Below are positions 1 through 7,502 of a DNA stretch of 64,000 nt, piece after piece (position 1 is the first letter of the stretch; each line of letters opens with the position of its first letter). Made by a program: the position numbers and the translations under genes. Source of the DNA: Fimbriimonadaceae bacterium (GTDB lineage Bacteria > Armatimonadota > UBA10988); assembly GCA_020850355.1 (NCBI GenBank), contig JADZEX010000029.1, positions 32,948 through 96,947 on the forward strand, in the 5' to 3' direction. The notes below the pieces were generated by a model. The model had not been told where the DNA came from. It ran no database searches and saw nothing but the letters and a program-made list of their open reading frames with translations.

Positions 1-812
1 GGACCGAACTCGAAGCGCGCGTGGCGGCGTTCCGGGCGAGCGGTCTGGTGCCGACGCTGGCGGTGGTGCGTGTCGGCGACGACCCCAGCTCGGTGACCTA
101 CGGCCGCAGCCTGCAACGGATCTTTGAACGGGCCGGCTGCGGCTTTCAGCTTCACGAACTGCCGGGCGACGCCCCGGCGGCCCGGGTCACGGCCTGCCTG
201 GCCGACCTCAACGCCGACCCGGCGGTGCATGGCATCATGTTGCAGGAGCCCGTCCCGGCACCGCTCGACGCCTCGGCCTTGGCGCTGCACCTGAGTCCGG
301 CGAAGGATGTCGACGGGGTCCATCCGGTCAACGCCGGCGCCCTGTTCCACGACCGCGCCGGCGCGATGGTGCCGGCCACCGCGCTCGGTGGGCTGCTGCT
401 GTTGCAGCGCAGCGGCGTCGAGCTGGCCGGGCGGCGGGCGGTGGTGGTCGGCCGCAGCCCCATCGTCGGCCGGCCCTTGGCGATGTTGCTGCTCCACCAG
501 CACGCCACCGTGACCATCGCGCACTCCCGCACGCGCGACCTGCCGGCGGTCTGTCGCCAGGCCGACCTGCTGGCGGTGGCGGTCGGTCGGCCGCACTTCG
601 TGCAGCCCGACTGGGTGCAGCCGGGCGCGGTGGTGATCGACTTCGGCGTCAACTACCAGGGCGAGACGATCTGCGGCGACGTCGACCCGGCGGTCGAGTC
701 GGTCGCTGGCGCCCTCAGTCCAACGCCCGGCGGGACCGGCGCGGTGACCACCGCCGCCCTGCTGCACAACCTGCTACAGGCCGCTGCCGGGGGCGATTCG
801 CTGCCGGCTTGA
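1..812 (+). CDS. folD: FolD, methylenetetrahydrofolate dehydrogenase/cyclohydrolase (5' end missing)
   Basis: Cytoplasmic one-carbon enzyme that interconverts methylene-, methenyl- and formyl-tetrahydrofolate with NADP. The frame is open from the first bases, and the residues before the GTG at 21 still match the family, so the true start lies upstream of the window. Family signatures are visible: VGDDPSS near the start, KDVDG followed by the H-P-V-N stretch, VVGRSPIVGRP in the NADP-binding domain, and the C-terminal TPGGTGAVT motif. Unusually, the lysine expected four residues after the tyrosine of the substrate-site YxxxK motif is leucine (codon 111-113). That lysine is central to the cyclohydrolase reaction in characterised FolD proteins, so this protein may be dehydrogenase only. 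The family call is secure; the bifunctional activity is not. Confidence 0.93.
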   Translation, partial: TELEARVAAFRASGLVPTLAVVRVGDDPSSVTYGRSLQRIFERAGCGFQLHELPGDAPAARVTACLADLNADPAVHGIMLQEPVPAPLDASALALHLSPAKDVDGVHPVNAGALFHDRAGAMVPATALGGLLLLQRSGVELAGRRAVVVGRSPIVGRPLAMLLLHQHATVTIAHSRTRDLPAVCRQADLLAVAVGRPHFVQPDWVQPGAVVIDFGVNYQGETICGDVDPAVESVAGALSPTPGGTGAVTTAALLHNLLQAAAGGDSLPA

Positions 813-834
813 ACCAGAGCTTTCCAGGCGCCGC

Positions 835-861
835 TAAACTCGGCCGTCAGCCGGCCGATGA
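835..861 (+). promoter_or_regulatory. sigma-28 (FliA-type) flagellar promoter for fliS
   Basis: TAAA at 835-838, 15 bases, then GCCGATGA at 854-861. The enterobacterial FliA consensus is TAAA-N15-GCCGATAA, so the -35 core is exact and the -10 matches at 7 of 8. It lies between the folD stop and the fliS ATG at 912, giving a leader of roughly 45 bases. Both its position ahead of a late flagellar gene and its spacing fit. It probably also serves the downstream signalling genes. Confidence 0.8.
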
Positions 862-911
862 ACTTGCAGCGACGAGTACGGGACCGCGAGCGGACCGTAC
901 GGGAGGAAAGC

Positions 912-1286
912 ATGTACGCTCCGGCGTTGGAGACCTACCGGCGGCAACAGGTCGAGACGGCTTCGCCGATGCAGTTGGTGCGGATGCTGTATGACGCCAT
1001 GCTGCAAGCGACCCGTGACGCGCGGGTGGCGATCGAGCAACGCGACTTCGAGGACGCGAACGATCGGCTGCTGCATGCCCAACGGATCGTCGAAGAGTTG
1101 GACCACGCGGTCGACGAGCAGAAGGGCGGCGACATCGCCCGCAACCTGCGGCGCCTCTACGACTTCCTGCTGCAGCGCCTGACTTACGTCAACATCACCA
1201 AGTCGCTGCCGGCGCTGGAGGACACCGAGATGATTATGGAGGAGATGCACTCCATGTGGTCGACGGTCCCGGGCTGGGAGCTCTAG
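912..1286 (+). CDS. fliS: Flagellar export chaperone FliS
   Basis: A 124-residue all-helical cytoplasmic chaperone that binds the C-terminus of flagellin and keeps it unpolymerised before export. The start MYAPALETYRRQQVETASP is the classic FliS N-terminus, and ALETYRR..Q..TASP..LV.MLYD is diagnostic. A GGAGG-type ribosome site sits just upstream (902-906), which decides for the ATG at 912 over the in-frame start at 858. Length is normal for the family. The gene stands alone here without fliC or fliD and is followed 29 bases later by a signalling hybrid protein. Expression is probably under the sigma-28 promoter at 835-861, so it would be switched on late in flagellar assembly. Confidence 0.93.
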   Translation: MYAPALETYRRQQVETASPMQLVRMLYDAMLQATRDARVAIEQRDFEDANDRLLHAQRIVEELDHAVDEQKGGDIARNLRRLYDFLLQRLTYVNITKSLPALEDTEMIMEEMHSMWSTVPGWEL

Positions 1287-1315
1287 CCCGCGGCGCCGGG
1301 GGCAAAGGGACGACC

Positions 1316-2899
1316 ATGGAACGGGCGCGTCTGCTGGTGGTGGACGACGAGCCAGTCTGCCGCGAGGAGTGCGCCGAGGAGCTGCGGAGCAGCTACGAGC
1401 TGTGCCTCAGCGCCGACCCCCACACGGCGATTGAGCTGGCTGCGGCGCGCCACGCGGCCGGGCAGGGGTTCGACCTGGCGGTGCTCGACTACACGATGGG
1501 CCCGCCCGACGGTTTCGAGACCTTCCGACGCCTGCGCGCCGCGACTCCCGATCTGGCTGGTCTGCTGTGCAGTGGGCACACCTCGCTGGTGGTCGCGGTG
1601 CAGGCGTTGAACCTCGGGTTCTCGCAAGTCCTGGCCAAGCCCTGGGAGCGCGGGGAGCTCAAGCGGGCCGTCGAGGCCGCCCTGGTGGAGCGCCAGACGC
1701 GCCTCGAAAACGCCCGGCTGAAAGCGCTGACCAGGCTCTGGAAGTCACTCGGCGGGTTGGCCGAGCTGCGCACTGCCGAGGAGCTGTGGCACGCCTCCCT
1801 GGACATCGCCGTGGCCGAGACCGCGGCGGACCGGGCCAGTCTGATGCTGCTCGATCCGAGCAGTGCCGTGCTGCAGGTCGTCGCCGCCCGCGGTGAGGGC
1901 TGCGAGACCGCGGTCGGGGAGGCCAAGACGGTTGGCGAGCCGGTCAGCGGCTGGGTCTGCCGGCACGGCGTGGCGCTGGAGCTGGGGCCCAGCAAGCCGC
2001 TGCCGCAAGCGGTCCGGCAGGCGCTGCGGCACCCCGAGCTGGGCGCCGCGATGAGCCTGCCGGTGGCCGCCGCCGGGCAGGTCCTGGGAGTGCTCAACCT
2101 GGCCCGGCTGTCGGGCCGGACCGGTTTCCAGCCCGGCGACCTGGAGCTCGCGGCGACCGTCGCCGGGGCCCTGGCGATGGGCCTGCAGCGGCTCGACCTG
2201 CTGCGGCAGCAGGCGCACCGCGAGCGGATCGCCACGGTCGGGCGGCTGACCAGCACAATCATCCACGACCTCCGCGGGCCGGTCACGATTCTGGGCGGGG
2301 CGGCCGAACTGCTGCTGGAGACCAACCCCACCGCCGGGCCGCAGTTGCAGGTGATCACCGAGGAGGTCGGCGAGCTGGAGCGAATGTGTCGCCAACTGCT
2401 CAGCTTCGCCCGCGACCCGGCCGATGGGGAACCCGAGATCTGGTCGCCGGCGGAGGTACTGGCCGCCCTGGCCGACGACGTGCCGACCCTGGCGCGGCGC
2501 GGGATCGCGGTGACCGTGGCGGCCGACGTGCCGGCCCGGCTGACCGGCGTGCCGCCCCAGCTCCGGCGCGCGCTGGGCGACCTGCTGGAGTCTGCGGCGG
2601 AAGTGGCCACGCCGCTGACCACGCTGGCCTGGGACGTGCGCCCCAGCGGGCACGGCGTGGAGCTGGTGCTGCGCGGTGACGCCGCGGCGGCACGACAATG
2701 GTGGCAGTCGCTCGACCAGCCGAGCAGCGTCGCCAACGCCGGCGGCGGTCTGCCGCTGGCGATTCTGCAGTACCTCGCCGAACAGCACGGCGGCAGCCTG
2801 CAGGTCGAGACGCCGGTCGGCGGCTTTGCGATTCGGTTCCGGCTGCCCTGCGGGCTGGTCGGGGAATCGGCTCTGGCGTCGGCGGGCCACTTGGCGTAG
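1316..2899 (+). CDS. Response-regulator/GAF/histidine-kinase hybrid with degenerate ATPase domain
   Basis: A 527-residue soluble signalling protein. Residues 5-125 form a receiver domain with the acidic DDE cluster, phospho-acceptor D58 and conserved K108. A GAF sensor domain follows (about 140-300). A dimerisation/phospho-acceptor helix has the H-box H317-D318 in TSTIIHDLRGPVTI. The C-terminal 170 residues should be a HATPase domain, but the N-box asparagines are replaced (RRALGDLLESAAEVA) and no DxGxG box is present; only a GGGLPLA segment resembles a G2 box. The kinase may therefore be inactive or bind ATP weakly. The start at 1316 follows an AAAGGGA ribosome site; the in-frame start at 1256 would overlap fliS. 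The position between fliS and cheD suggests a role in motility control. Confidence 0.8.
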   Translation: MERARLLVVDDEPVCREECAEELRSSYELCLSADPHTAIELAAARHAAGQGFDLAVLDYTMGPPDGFETFRRLRAATPDLAGLLCSGHTSLVVAVQALNLGFSQVLAKPWERGELKRAVEAALVERQTRLENARLKALTRLWKSLGGLAELRTAEELWHASLDIAVAETAADRASLMLLDPSSAVLQVVAARGEGCETAVGEAKTVGEPVSGWVCRHGVALELGPSKPLPQAVRQALRHPELGAAMSLPVAAAGQVLGVLNLARLSGRTGFQPGDLELAATVAGALAMGLQRLDLLRQQAHRERIATVGRLTSTIIHDLRGPVTILGGAAELLLETNPTAGPQLQVITEEVGELERMCRQLLSFARDPADGEPEIWSPAEVLAALADDVPTLARRGIAVTVAADVPARLTGVPPQLRRALGDLLESAAEVATPLTTLAWDVRPSGHGVELVLRGDAAAARQWWQSLDQPSSVANAGGGLPLAILQYLAEQHGGSLQVETPVGGFAIRFRLPCGLVGESALASAGHLA

Positions 2900-3002
2900 G
2901 ATACAGCAGCAAGCGGCGGGACCGGGCCAGGGCCCCGCGGCGGTCGGCGCGGCAGGGCGGGTAGATGGAGGCGGTAGTGGCGTCACGGCAGGTCGCGCGA
3001 CC

Positions 3003-3512
3003 ATGAAAACGATTCAGGTAGGGCTGGCGGAGTGCCGCGCCAGCGACAGCCCGCACGACCAGCTCATGGCGATTGGACTCGGCTCCTGCGTGGCCGTGGC
3101 GGTCTACGATCCTTCGACGGGCGTTGGCGGCCTGGCGCACGTCATGTTGCCGGCCGGGCAGGCCAGCGACGACAAGCCCGCCAAGTTCGCCACCTCGGCG
3201 ATTCCGGCGCTCTTGGCGCAAGTCGGCGAACTGGGCGCCGACCCGGCCGAGCTGCTGTGCGGCATCTTCGGCGGCGCGACGCTGCTGAGCACCGGCCAGA
3301 GCACCCTCTTGCAGATCGGCGACCGCAATGTCACCGCGGTCGTGGCGGCGCTTGAAAAGGCGGGCCTGAGCCCGCTGATCCGTGAAGTCGGGGGCACCAA
3401 GGGCCGCACCATCGGCCTCGCGGTGGGCAGCGGCGAGGTCACGATCAAGATTCTGGGCCAGGAAGATCGGCGCCTCGGCGAGTTGACGACCCGTCCGGAG
3501 GTGTCGCGATGA
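3003..3512 (+). CDS. cheD: Chemoreceptor glutamine deamidase CheD
   Basis: A 169-residue CheD, which deamidates glutamines of methyl-accepting chemotaxis proteins and in many bacteria partners CheC. The signature GLGSCVAVAVYD with nucleophile C29 and the following GGLAHVMLP with H46 are clear. In Thermotoga CheD the catalytic set is Thr21, Cys27 and His44. With the two-residue offset here the threonine position is A23, so one of the three is changed. The start ATG at 3003 gives the normal CheD length; a longer in-frame extension to 2676 would overlap the previous gene. The gene overlaps the following HDOD gene by 4 bases (ATGA), so translation is probably coupled. Confidence 0.9.
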   Translation: MKTIQVGLAECRASDSPHDQLMAIGLGSCVAVAVYDPSTGVGGLAHVMLPAGQASDDKPAKFATSAIPALLAQVGELGADPAELLCGIFGGATLLSTGQSTLLQIGDRNVTAVVAALEKAGLSPLIREVGGTKGRTIGLAVGSGEVTIKILGQEDRRLGELTTRPEVSR

Positions 3513-4354
3513 CCCGCCCCGACCTCGATGCGATGATGGAGTTCGCCGACAAACTGCCCTCGCTGCCGACGGCCGTCGTCAAGGCCCTGCAGTTGCTGCG
3601 CGAAGAGAACAGCCAAAACGACCAGATCGCCGCCGCGCTGTCGATGGACACGGCCCTCGTGGGGCAGATGCTGAAGCTCGCCAACTCGCCTTACTACGGC
3701 GTCTCGCGGCGCGTCAGCACCGTCCAGCAGGCGATCCTGGTGCTTGGCCGCAAGGTCGTCCGGTCGCTGGTGGTGGCGGCGGCGGCCGGCGACTTCCTGT
3801 CGAAGCCGCAGGCCGGTTACCTGCTCCGCCGCGGCGAGCTGTGGAGCCACTCGATGGCAGCCGGGTGCGGCGCCTCGCTGCTCAGCAGCAAGGTCGGCTA
3901 CCGGCCGCCCGACGAAGCCTTCGTGGCGGGCTTGCTGCACGACATCGGCAAGGTGGTGCTGTCGGGCTACCTGGCCGAGTGCAGCGACGACCTCGATGCC
4001 CGGCTGGCGCTCTCCGATGATGTCCCCTTCGCGACGCTCGAGCGGGAGTTCACTGGCATCGACCACGCCACGCTCGGCGGGATGATCATCGAGCACTGGC
4101 AACTGCCGCCGCACCTGGCGTCCGCCATTCGCTTCCAGCTCACCCCGCTGGAGGCCGGCGACGACTGGAAGCTCGCCGCGATTGTCCACGTCGCCAACGC
4201 GTTGGCACTGACCATCGGGGTCGGCGTCGGGGTCGACGGGCTGCAGTACGGCCTGGATGTGCAGGCCGTGGCGCGGCTCGGGCTGACCGACAGCGACCTC
4301 GACGAGCTGATCGGGGCGCTGGTCGAGCAGGTGCAAGACCCCGCGATGAAGTGA
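3509..4354 (+). CDS. HDOD-domain signalling protein
   Basis: A 281-residue single-domain HDOD protein. The N-terminus (LPSLPTAVVKALQLL, then ALSMDTALVGQMLKLANSPYYG) is the typical HDOD opening, and the SV-type QAI.VLG segment follows. Unlike many HDOD proteins it keeps an intact HD dyad, H144-D145 in GLLHDIGKVVL, so metal binding is possible. HDOD proteins are regulatory modules in bacterial signalling and are frequent in motility, cyclic-di-GMP and stress networks; the precise role here is unknown. It overlaps cheD by 4 bases, so it belongs to the chemotaxis-linked unit running from fliS. A strong promoter for the next operon lies 54 bases after its stop. Confidence 0.9.
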   Translation: MTRPDLDAMMEFADKLPSLPTAVVKALQLLREENSQNDQIAAALSMDTALVGQMLKLANSPYYGVSRRVSTVQQAILVLGRKVVRSLVVAAAAGDFLSKPQAGYLLRRGELWSHSMAAGCGASLLSSKVGYRPPDEAFVAGLLHDIGKVVLSGYLAECSDDLDARLALSDDVPFATLEREFTGIDHATLGGMIIEHWQLPPHLASAIRFQLTPLEAGDDWKLAAIVHVANALALTIGVGVGVDGLQYGLDVQAVARLGLTDSDLDELIGALVEQVQDPAMK

Positions 4355-4407
4355 CCGCCGGCCCAGCCAGCGCCAATACGACCGGCGGCCAGCCGGCCGG
4401 CGCCGCG

Positions 4408-4437
4408 TTGACAGCGGGCCGGCCGACAGCCTATACT
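4408..4437 (+). promoter_or_regulatory. Housekeeping sigma promoter of the pilT-alr operon
   Basis: TTGACA at 4408-4413, an 18-base spacer and TATACT at 4432-4437: a full -35 and a 5/6 -10. The ATG of the first operon gene is 28 bases downstream of the -10. The spacer contains GGCCGGCC, as does that of the minus-strand promoter at 21418-21447. Confidence 0.8.
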
Positions 4438-4465
4438 CACGACGTCTCACCCGATCGAGGTGTCC

Positions 4466-5227
4466 ATGAGGCTGGACCGTTGGGGGCTCCCAGGCTGGGT
4501 TCTGGTGGTCGCGACCGCCGCCGCGCCGCCGCGGCTGGGTCCTGCAGTGACGCCGGTCACCGGCCCACCCGCTGTGCAGGTGGTGGCCTTTCTGGCGCCC
4601 GAGTTCGGGTATCAGACCGCGGTCACCTACGACACGGCGGTCACCCGGCAGGTGGCCCTGGCCGATCTGACCCGGCTGGCAGCGCTGCTGGAGTACCGCA
4701 GCCTGACCGAGCTGCAGCCGACCGAGCCCGGCCGGGAGCAGCCGTTGCCGTTCCACTTTGAGACCGAGAGCGGCGGTCTGACGGTCGGCCTGCGCCTCAG
4801 CGAGCGAGCCTTCAACCGGGCCAAGGGCACCTTCAAGCTGGAGCCGTTCCTGCTGGCCTACGCGCGCTACCGGCGAGTCGATCTGGATCTGATGGTTGGC
4901 CAGTACGGCGACCGCATCTTTGCCTACCGCGGGGTCGGCAACTACGAGAACGCCGCGGTGCGGCTGCATCATCACGGCGCGGGCGGGCACCACTCGTTCC
5001 GGGCCGAGCTGCTGCAGCCTGCCGCCACGAAGTTGGACCTGCCGCCCTACGCGCCGCCGGAGCTGCCCCTGGAGACGGGTGGCGGCAGCAGGAGGAGCCC
5101 CTCCGGTGGCCAAACGGCGGTCTTGGTTGCCCTGGCGGGTTTGGCGGCGGTGACCACTTTCGGCGTGGTATTCTACGGGCTGCGGCGCTGGGTCGCCAGC
5201 GGCCACCGGAGGAGACGGCCAGGATGA
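4466..5227 (+). CDS. Membrane-anchored protein of unknown function, first gene of the pilT operon
   Basis: A 253-residue protein I do not recognise. It has an N-terminal hydrophobic signal-like stretch (about residues 8-22), a soluble central region of about 170 residues and one C-terminal transmembrane helix (TAVLVALAGLAAVTTFG and onward) followed by an arginine-rich tail. The expected topology is a large extracytoplasmic domain with a short cytoplasmic end. The start at ATG 4466 follows GAGG; a GTG six bases earlier is possible. It overlaps the first PilT-like gene by 4 bases (ATGA) and sits directly behind the TTGACA/TATACT promoter. That suggests a role in pilus assembly or surface sensing, but no domain proves it. 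Confidence 0.7.
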   Translation: MRLDRWGLPGWVLVVATAAAPPRLGPAVTPVTGPPAVQVVAFLAPEFGYQTAVTYDTAVTRQVALADLTRLAALLEYRSLTELQPTEPGREQPLPFHFETESGGLTVGLRLSERAFNRAKGTFKLEPFLLAYARYRRVDLDLMVGQYGDRIFAYRGVGNYENAAVRLHHHGAGGHHSFRAELLQPAATKLDLPPYAPPELPLETGGGSRRSPSGGQTAVLVALAGLAAVTTFGVVFYGLRRWVASGHRRRRPG

Positions 5228-6303
5228 GGCTGGATGATCTGCTGGTTCGCGGCTTGGAGGCCCGGGCGTCGGATGTCTTCCTGAAGTACGACACCCCCCC
5301 GGCGATGCGGATCCACGGCGACGTGGTGCCGATCGATGGGAGCCTGCCGCGGTTGCAGCGCGAGGACATCGACCGCTACCTCGGCGAGATCATGCGGCCC
5401 GAGCAGATCGCGCGGTTCCACGAGTCCTGGGAGTCCGACCTCTCCTACATGCTCCCTGGCCGCTGCCGGTTCCGGGTCAATGTCTACAAGCAGCGCGGCA
5501 CCATCGGGATCGTCTTCCGCGTGATCCCCCTGGAAGTGCCGAAGCTCGAAGAACTCGGTCTGCCGCCGGTCTGCCGCCGCATCGCCGCCAACCGCACCGG
5601 CTTCATCCTGGTCACCGGCCCGACCGGGTCCGGCAAGTCAACCACCCTGGCCTCCATCGTCGATCTGATCAACCGCCACCGCAGCGGCCACATCGTGACC
5701 ATCGAGGACCCCATCGAGTTCATCCATCCCGACCGCAAGTGCATCGTCTCGCAGCGCGAGGTGGCCGTCGACACGCACGAGTTCCAGGTCGCCCTGCGCT
5801 CGGTGCTGCGGCAGGCGCCGGACGTGATCCTGATCGGTGAGATGCGCGACCGGGAGTCGATCGGCGTGGCGATGCAGGCCGCCGAGACTGGCCACCTGGT
5901 GCTCTCGACCCTGCACACCAACTCCGCCTCCGAGACCGTCGAGCGGATCGTCAACATGTTTCCGCCCCACGAAAAGCCGCAGATCTGTCTGCGCCTGGGG
6001 AACACCCTGAAGGCCGTGATCTCGCAGCAGTTGGTGCCGCTGCGGGCCGGCAAGGGCCGGGCCCTGGCGTGTGAGGTGATGGTCGTCAACCCGACCATCG
6101 CCGGCCACATCGAAGAGGGCAACATCGGCAACATCTACGGGATCATGAAGCAGTCGGAAGAGCAGTACGGCATGCAGACCATGAACATGTGTCTCGACCG
6201 GCTGGTCAAGAACGAGCTGATCGACCCGCGTGAGGCGCTCGCCCGCGCGGGCAACCTGGCCGAACTGAAGATGATGCTACGGCGGAGCGAGGAGGACGAG
6301 TGA
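5224..6303 (+). CDS. pilT: PilT/PilU-type pilus retraction ATPase, paralogue 1
   Basis: A 359-residue hexameric ATPase of the type IV pilus retraction family, acting on the cytoplasmic face of the pilus motor. Walker A is GPTGSGKSTT (132-141), the Asp box VTIEDPIEF and Walker B VILIGEMRD follow, and the His box is HLVLSTLHTN. The C-terminal AIRxLIRE motif needed for PilT function in other bacteria is not recognisable (TIAGHIEEGNIGN in its place), as in PilU-like accessory ATPases. It is the first of three adjacent paralogues. Its ATG overlaps the preceding stop (ATGA), and its stop overlaps the start of the next paralogue (TGATG), so the three are probably made together. Confidence 0.93.
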   Translation: MRLDDLLVRGLEARASDVFLKYDTPPAMRIHGDVVPIDGSLPRLQREDIDRYLGEIMRPEQIARFHESWESDLSYMLPGRCRFRVNVYKQRGTIGIVFRVIPLEVPKLEELGLPPVCRRIAANRTGFILVTGPTGSGKSTTLASIVDLINRHRSGHIVTIEDPIEFIHPDRKCIVSQREVAVDTHEFQVALRSVLRQAPDVILIGEMRDRESIGVAMQAAETGHLVLSTLHTNSASETVERIVNMFPPHEKPQICLRLGNTLKAVISQQLVPLRAGKGRALACEVMVVNPTIAGHIEEGNIGNIYGIMKQSEEQYGMQTMNMCLDRLVKNELIDPREALARAGNLAELKMMLRRSEEDE

Positions 6304-7499
6304 TGTCCGCGTTCGACATCGACCTCGGTGGCAGGCGGACCAATGTCGGGGAGATCGACTACCCCGTCAGCTTGGATGACCTGCTCCGCGAAATGGCCTC
6401 CAAGGGTGGCTCCGACCTGCACATGAAGCACGGTCAGCCGCCGATCTACCGGGTCCACGGCAAGCTCACCCGACAGACCCAGTACCCCCTCGTGACCGGC
6501 GACATCATCCGGGCGATGGGCTTCAAGATCATGCGTCCGGAGACCCGCATCCGGTACGACGAGAACCTCGAGGTGGACTGTAGCTACCACCTCCACGGGG
6601 TCGCGCGCTACCGCGTCAACCTCTTCACGCAGCGTCAGCAGACCGGGCTGGTGATGCGGCAGATTCCTGAGAAGATCCCGACCTGCGACGAGATCGGGCT
6701 GCCGCCGGTGCTGAAGGACGTGGCGATGTTCCCGCGCGGTCTGGTGTTGGTCACCGGGCCGACCGGATCGGGCAAGTCGACCACCCTGGCGGCGATGATC
6801 CGCCATGTCAACGAGACCCGCCGGCGGCACATCGTGACCATCGAGGACCCCGTCGAGTTCATGCACGAGGACATCCGCTGCACCATCGAGCAGCGCGAGC
6901 TGGGGATCGACACCCACAGCGTCTCTGATGCCCTCCGCCATGTGCTGCGCCAGAACCCCGACATCGTGCTGGTCGGTGAGTTGCGCGACCTGGAGACCAT
7001 CGGCCTCGCCATCACCGTCGCCGAAACGGGCCACTTGGTGTTCGGCACCTTGCACACCACCGACGCCTCGCAGACCGTCGACCGCATCATTGACGTCTTC
7101 CCGACGGCGCAGCAGTCGCAGGTGCGGATGCAGCTTTCGATCACCCTCGCCTCGGTCGTCTCGCAGGCGCTGTTGCCCAAGAGGGGCGGCGGGCGGATCG
7201 CGGCGTTCGAGGTGCTGGTCGTCGAGAGCGCCACGCGGGCGCTGATCCGCGAGGCCAAGACCTTCCAGATTCCGACGATGATCCAGGCCGGCGCCGAGCG
7301 CGGGATGATCTCGCTCGACCAGTCGCTGCTGCGGCTGGTGGCCGACGGGCAGGTTACCTACCAGGACGCTGCCCTCAAGAGCAGTGATGCGAAGTCCTTC
7401 CAGGAGCGCGCCGAACGGCAGGGGCTGGTGCCGCCTGAGGTGATCGAGGAGCTGCGCGCGGCCGAGGCCGAGAACCTCGCGGCGATGAAGAAGGAGTAG
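6303..7499 (+). CDS. pilT: PilT-type pilus retraction ATPase, paralogue 2
   Basis: A 398-residue ATPase, homologous to its neighbours over the full core. It has an N-terminal extension of about 20 residues before the PilT start (DDLLREMASKGGSDLHMK). Walker A lies at 152-161, the Asp box is VTIEDPVEF, Walker B is VLVGELRD, and the His box is HLVFGTLHTTDA. The C-terminal motif reads ATRALIREAK, close to the canonical AIRxLIRE, so this copy is more PilT-like than paralogue 1. The longer C-terminal tail is rich in E and A. The ATG at 6303 shares bases with the preceding TGA, behind a GAGGAGG ribosome site; a GTG one codon earlier is also in frame. Confidence 0.93.
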   Translation: MSAFDIDLGGRRTNVGEIDYPVSLDDLLREMASKGGSDLHMKHGQPPIYRVHGKLTRQTQYPLVTGDIIRAMGFKIMRPETRIRYDENLEVDCSYHLHGVARYRVNLFTQRQQTGLVMRQIPEKIPTCDEIGLPPVLKDVAMFPRGLVLVTGPTGSGKSTTLAAMIRHVNETRRRHIVTIEDPVEFMHEDIRCTIEQRELGIDTHSVSDALRHVLRQNPDIVLVGELRDLETIGLAITVAETGHLVFGTLHTTDASQTVDRIIDVFPTAQQSQVRMQLSITLASVVSQALLPKRGGGRIAAFEVLVVESATRALIREAKTFQIPTMIQAGAERGMISLDQSLLRLVADGQVTYQDAALKSSDAKSFQERAERQGLVPPEVIEELRAAEAENLAAMKKE

Positions 7500-7502
7500 G
7501 CC

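Noticed and set aside
2900..3002. A housekeeping promoter ahead of cheD
   Set aside because: TAGGAT and TAGATG occur, but no -35-like hexamer lies 16-18 bases upstream of either; read-through from the upstream gene is simpler.
3104..5206. A 700-codon minus-strand frame across cheD, HDOD and the membrane gene
   Set aside because: No recognisable motifs, and it covers the consensus promoter at 4408 and three plausible plus-strand genes.
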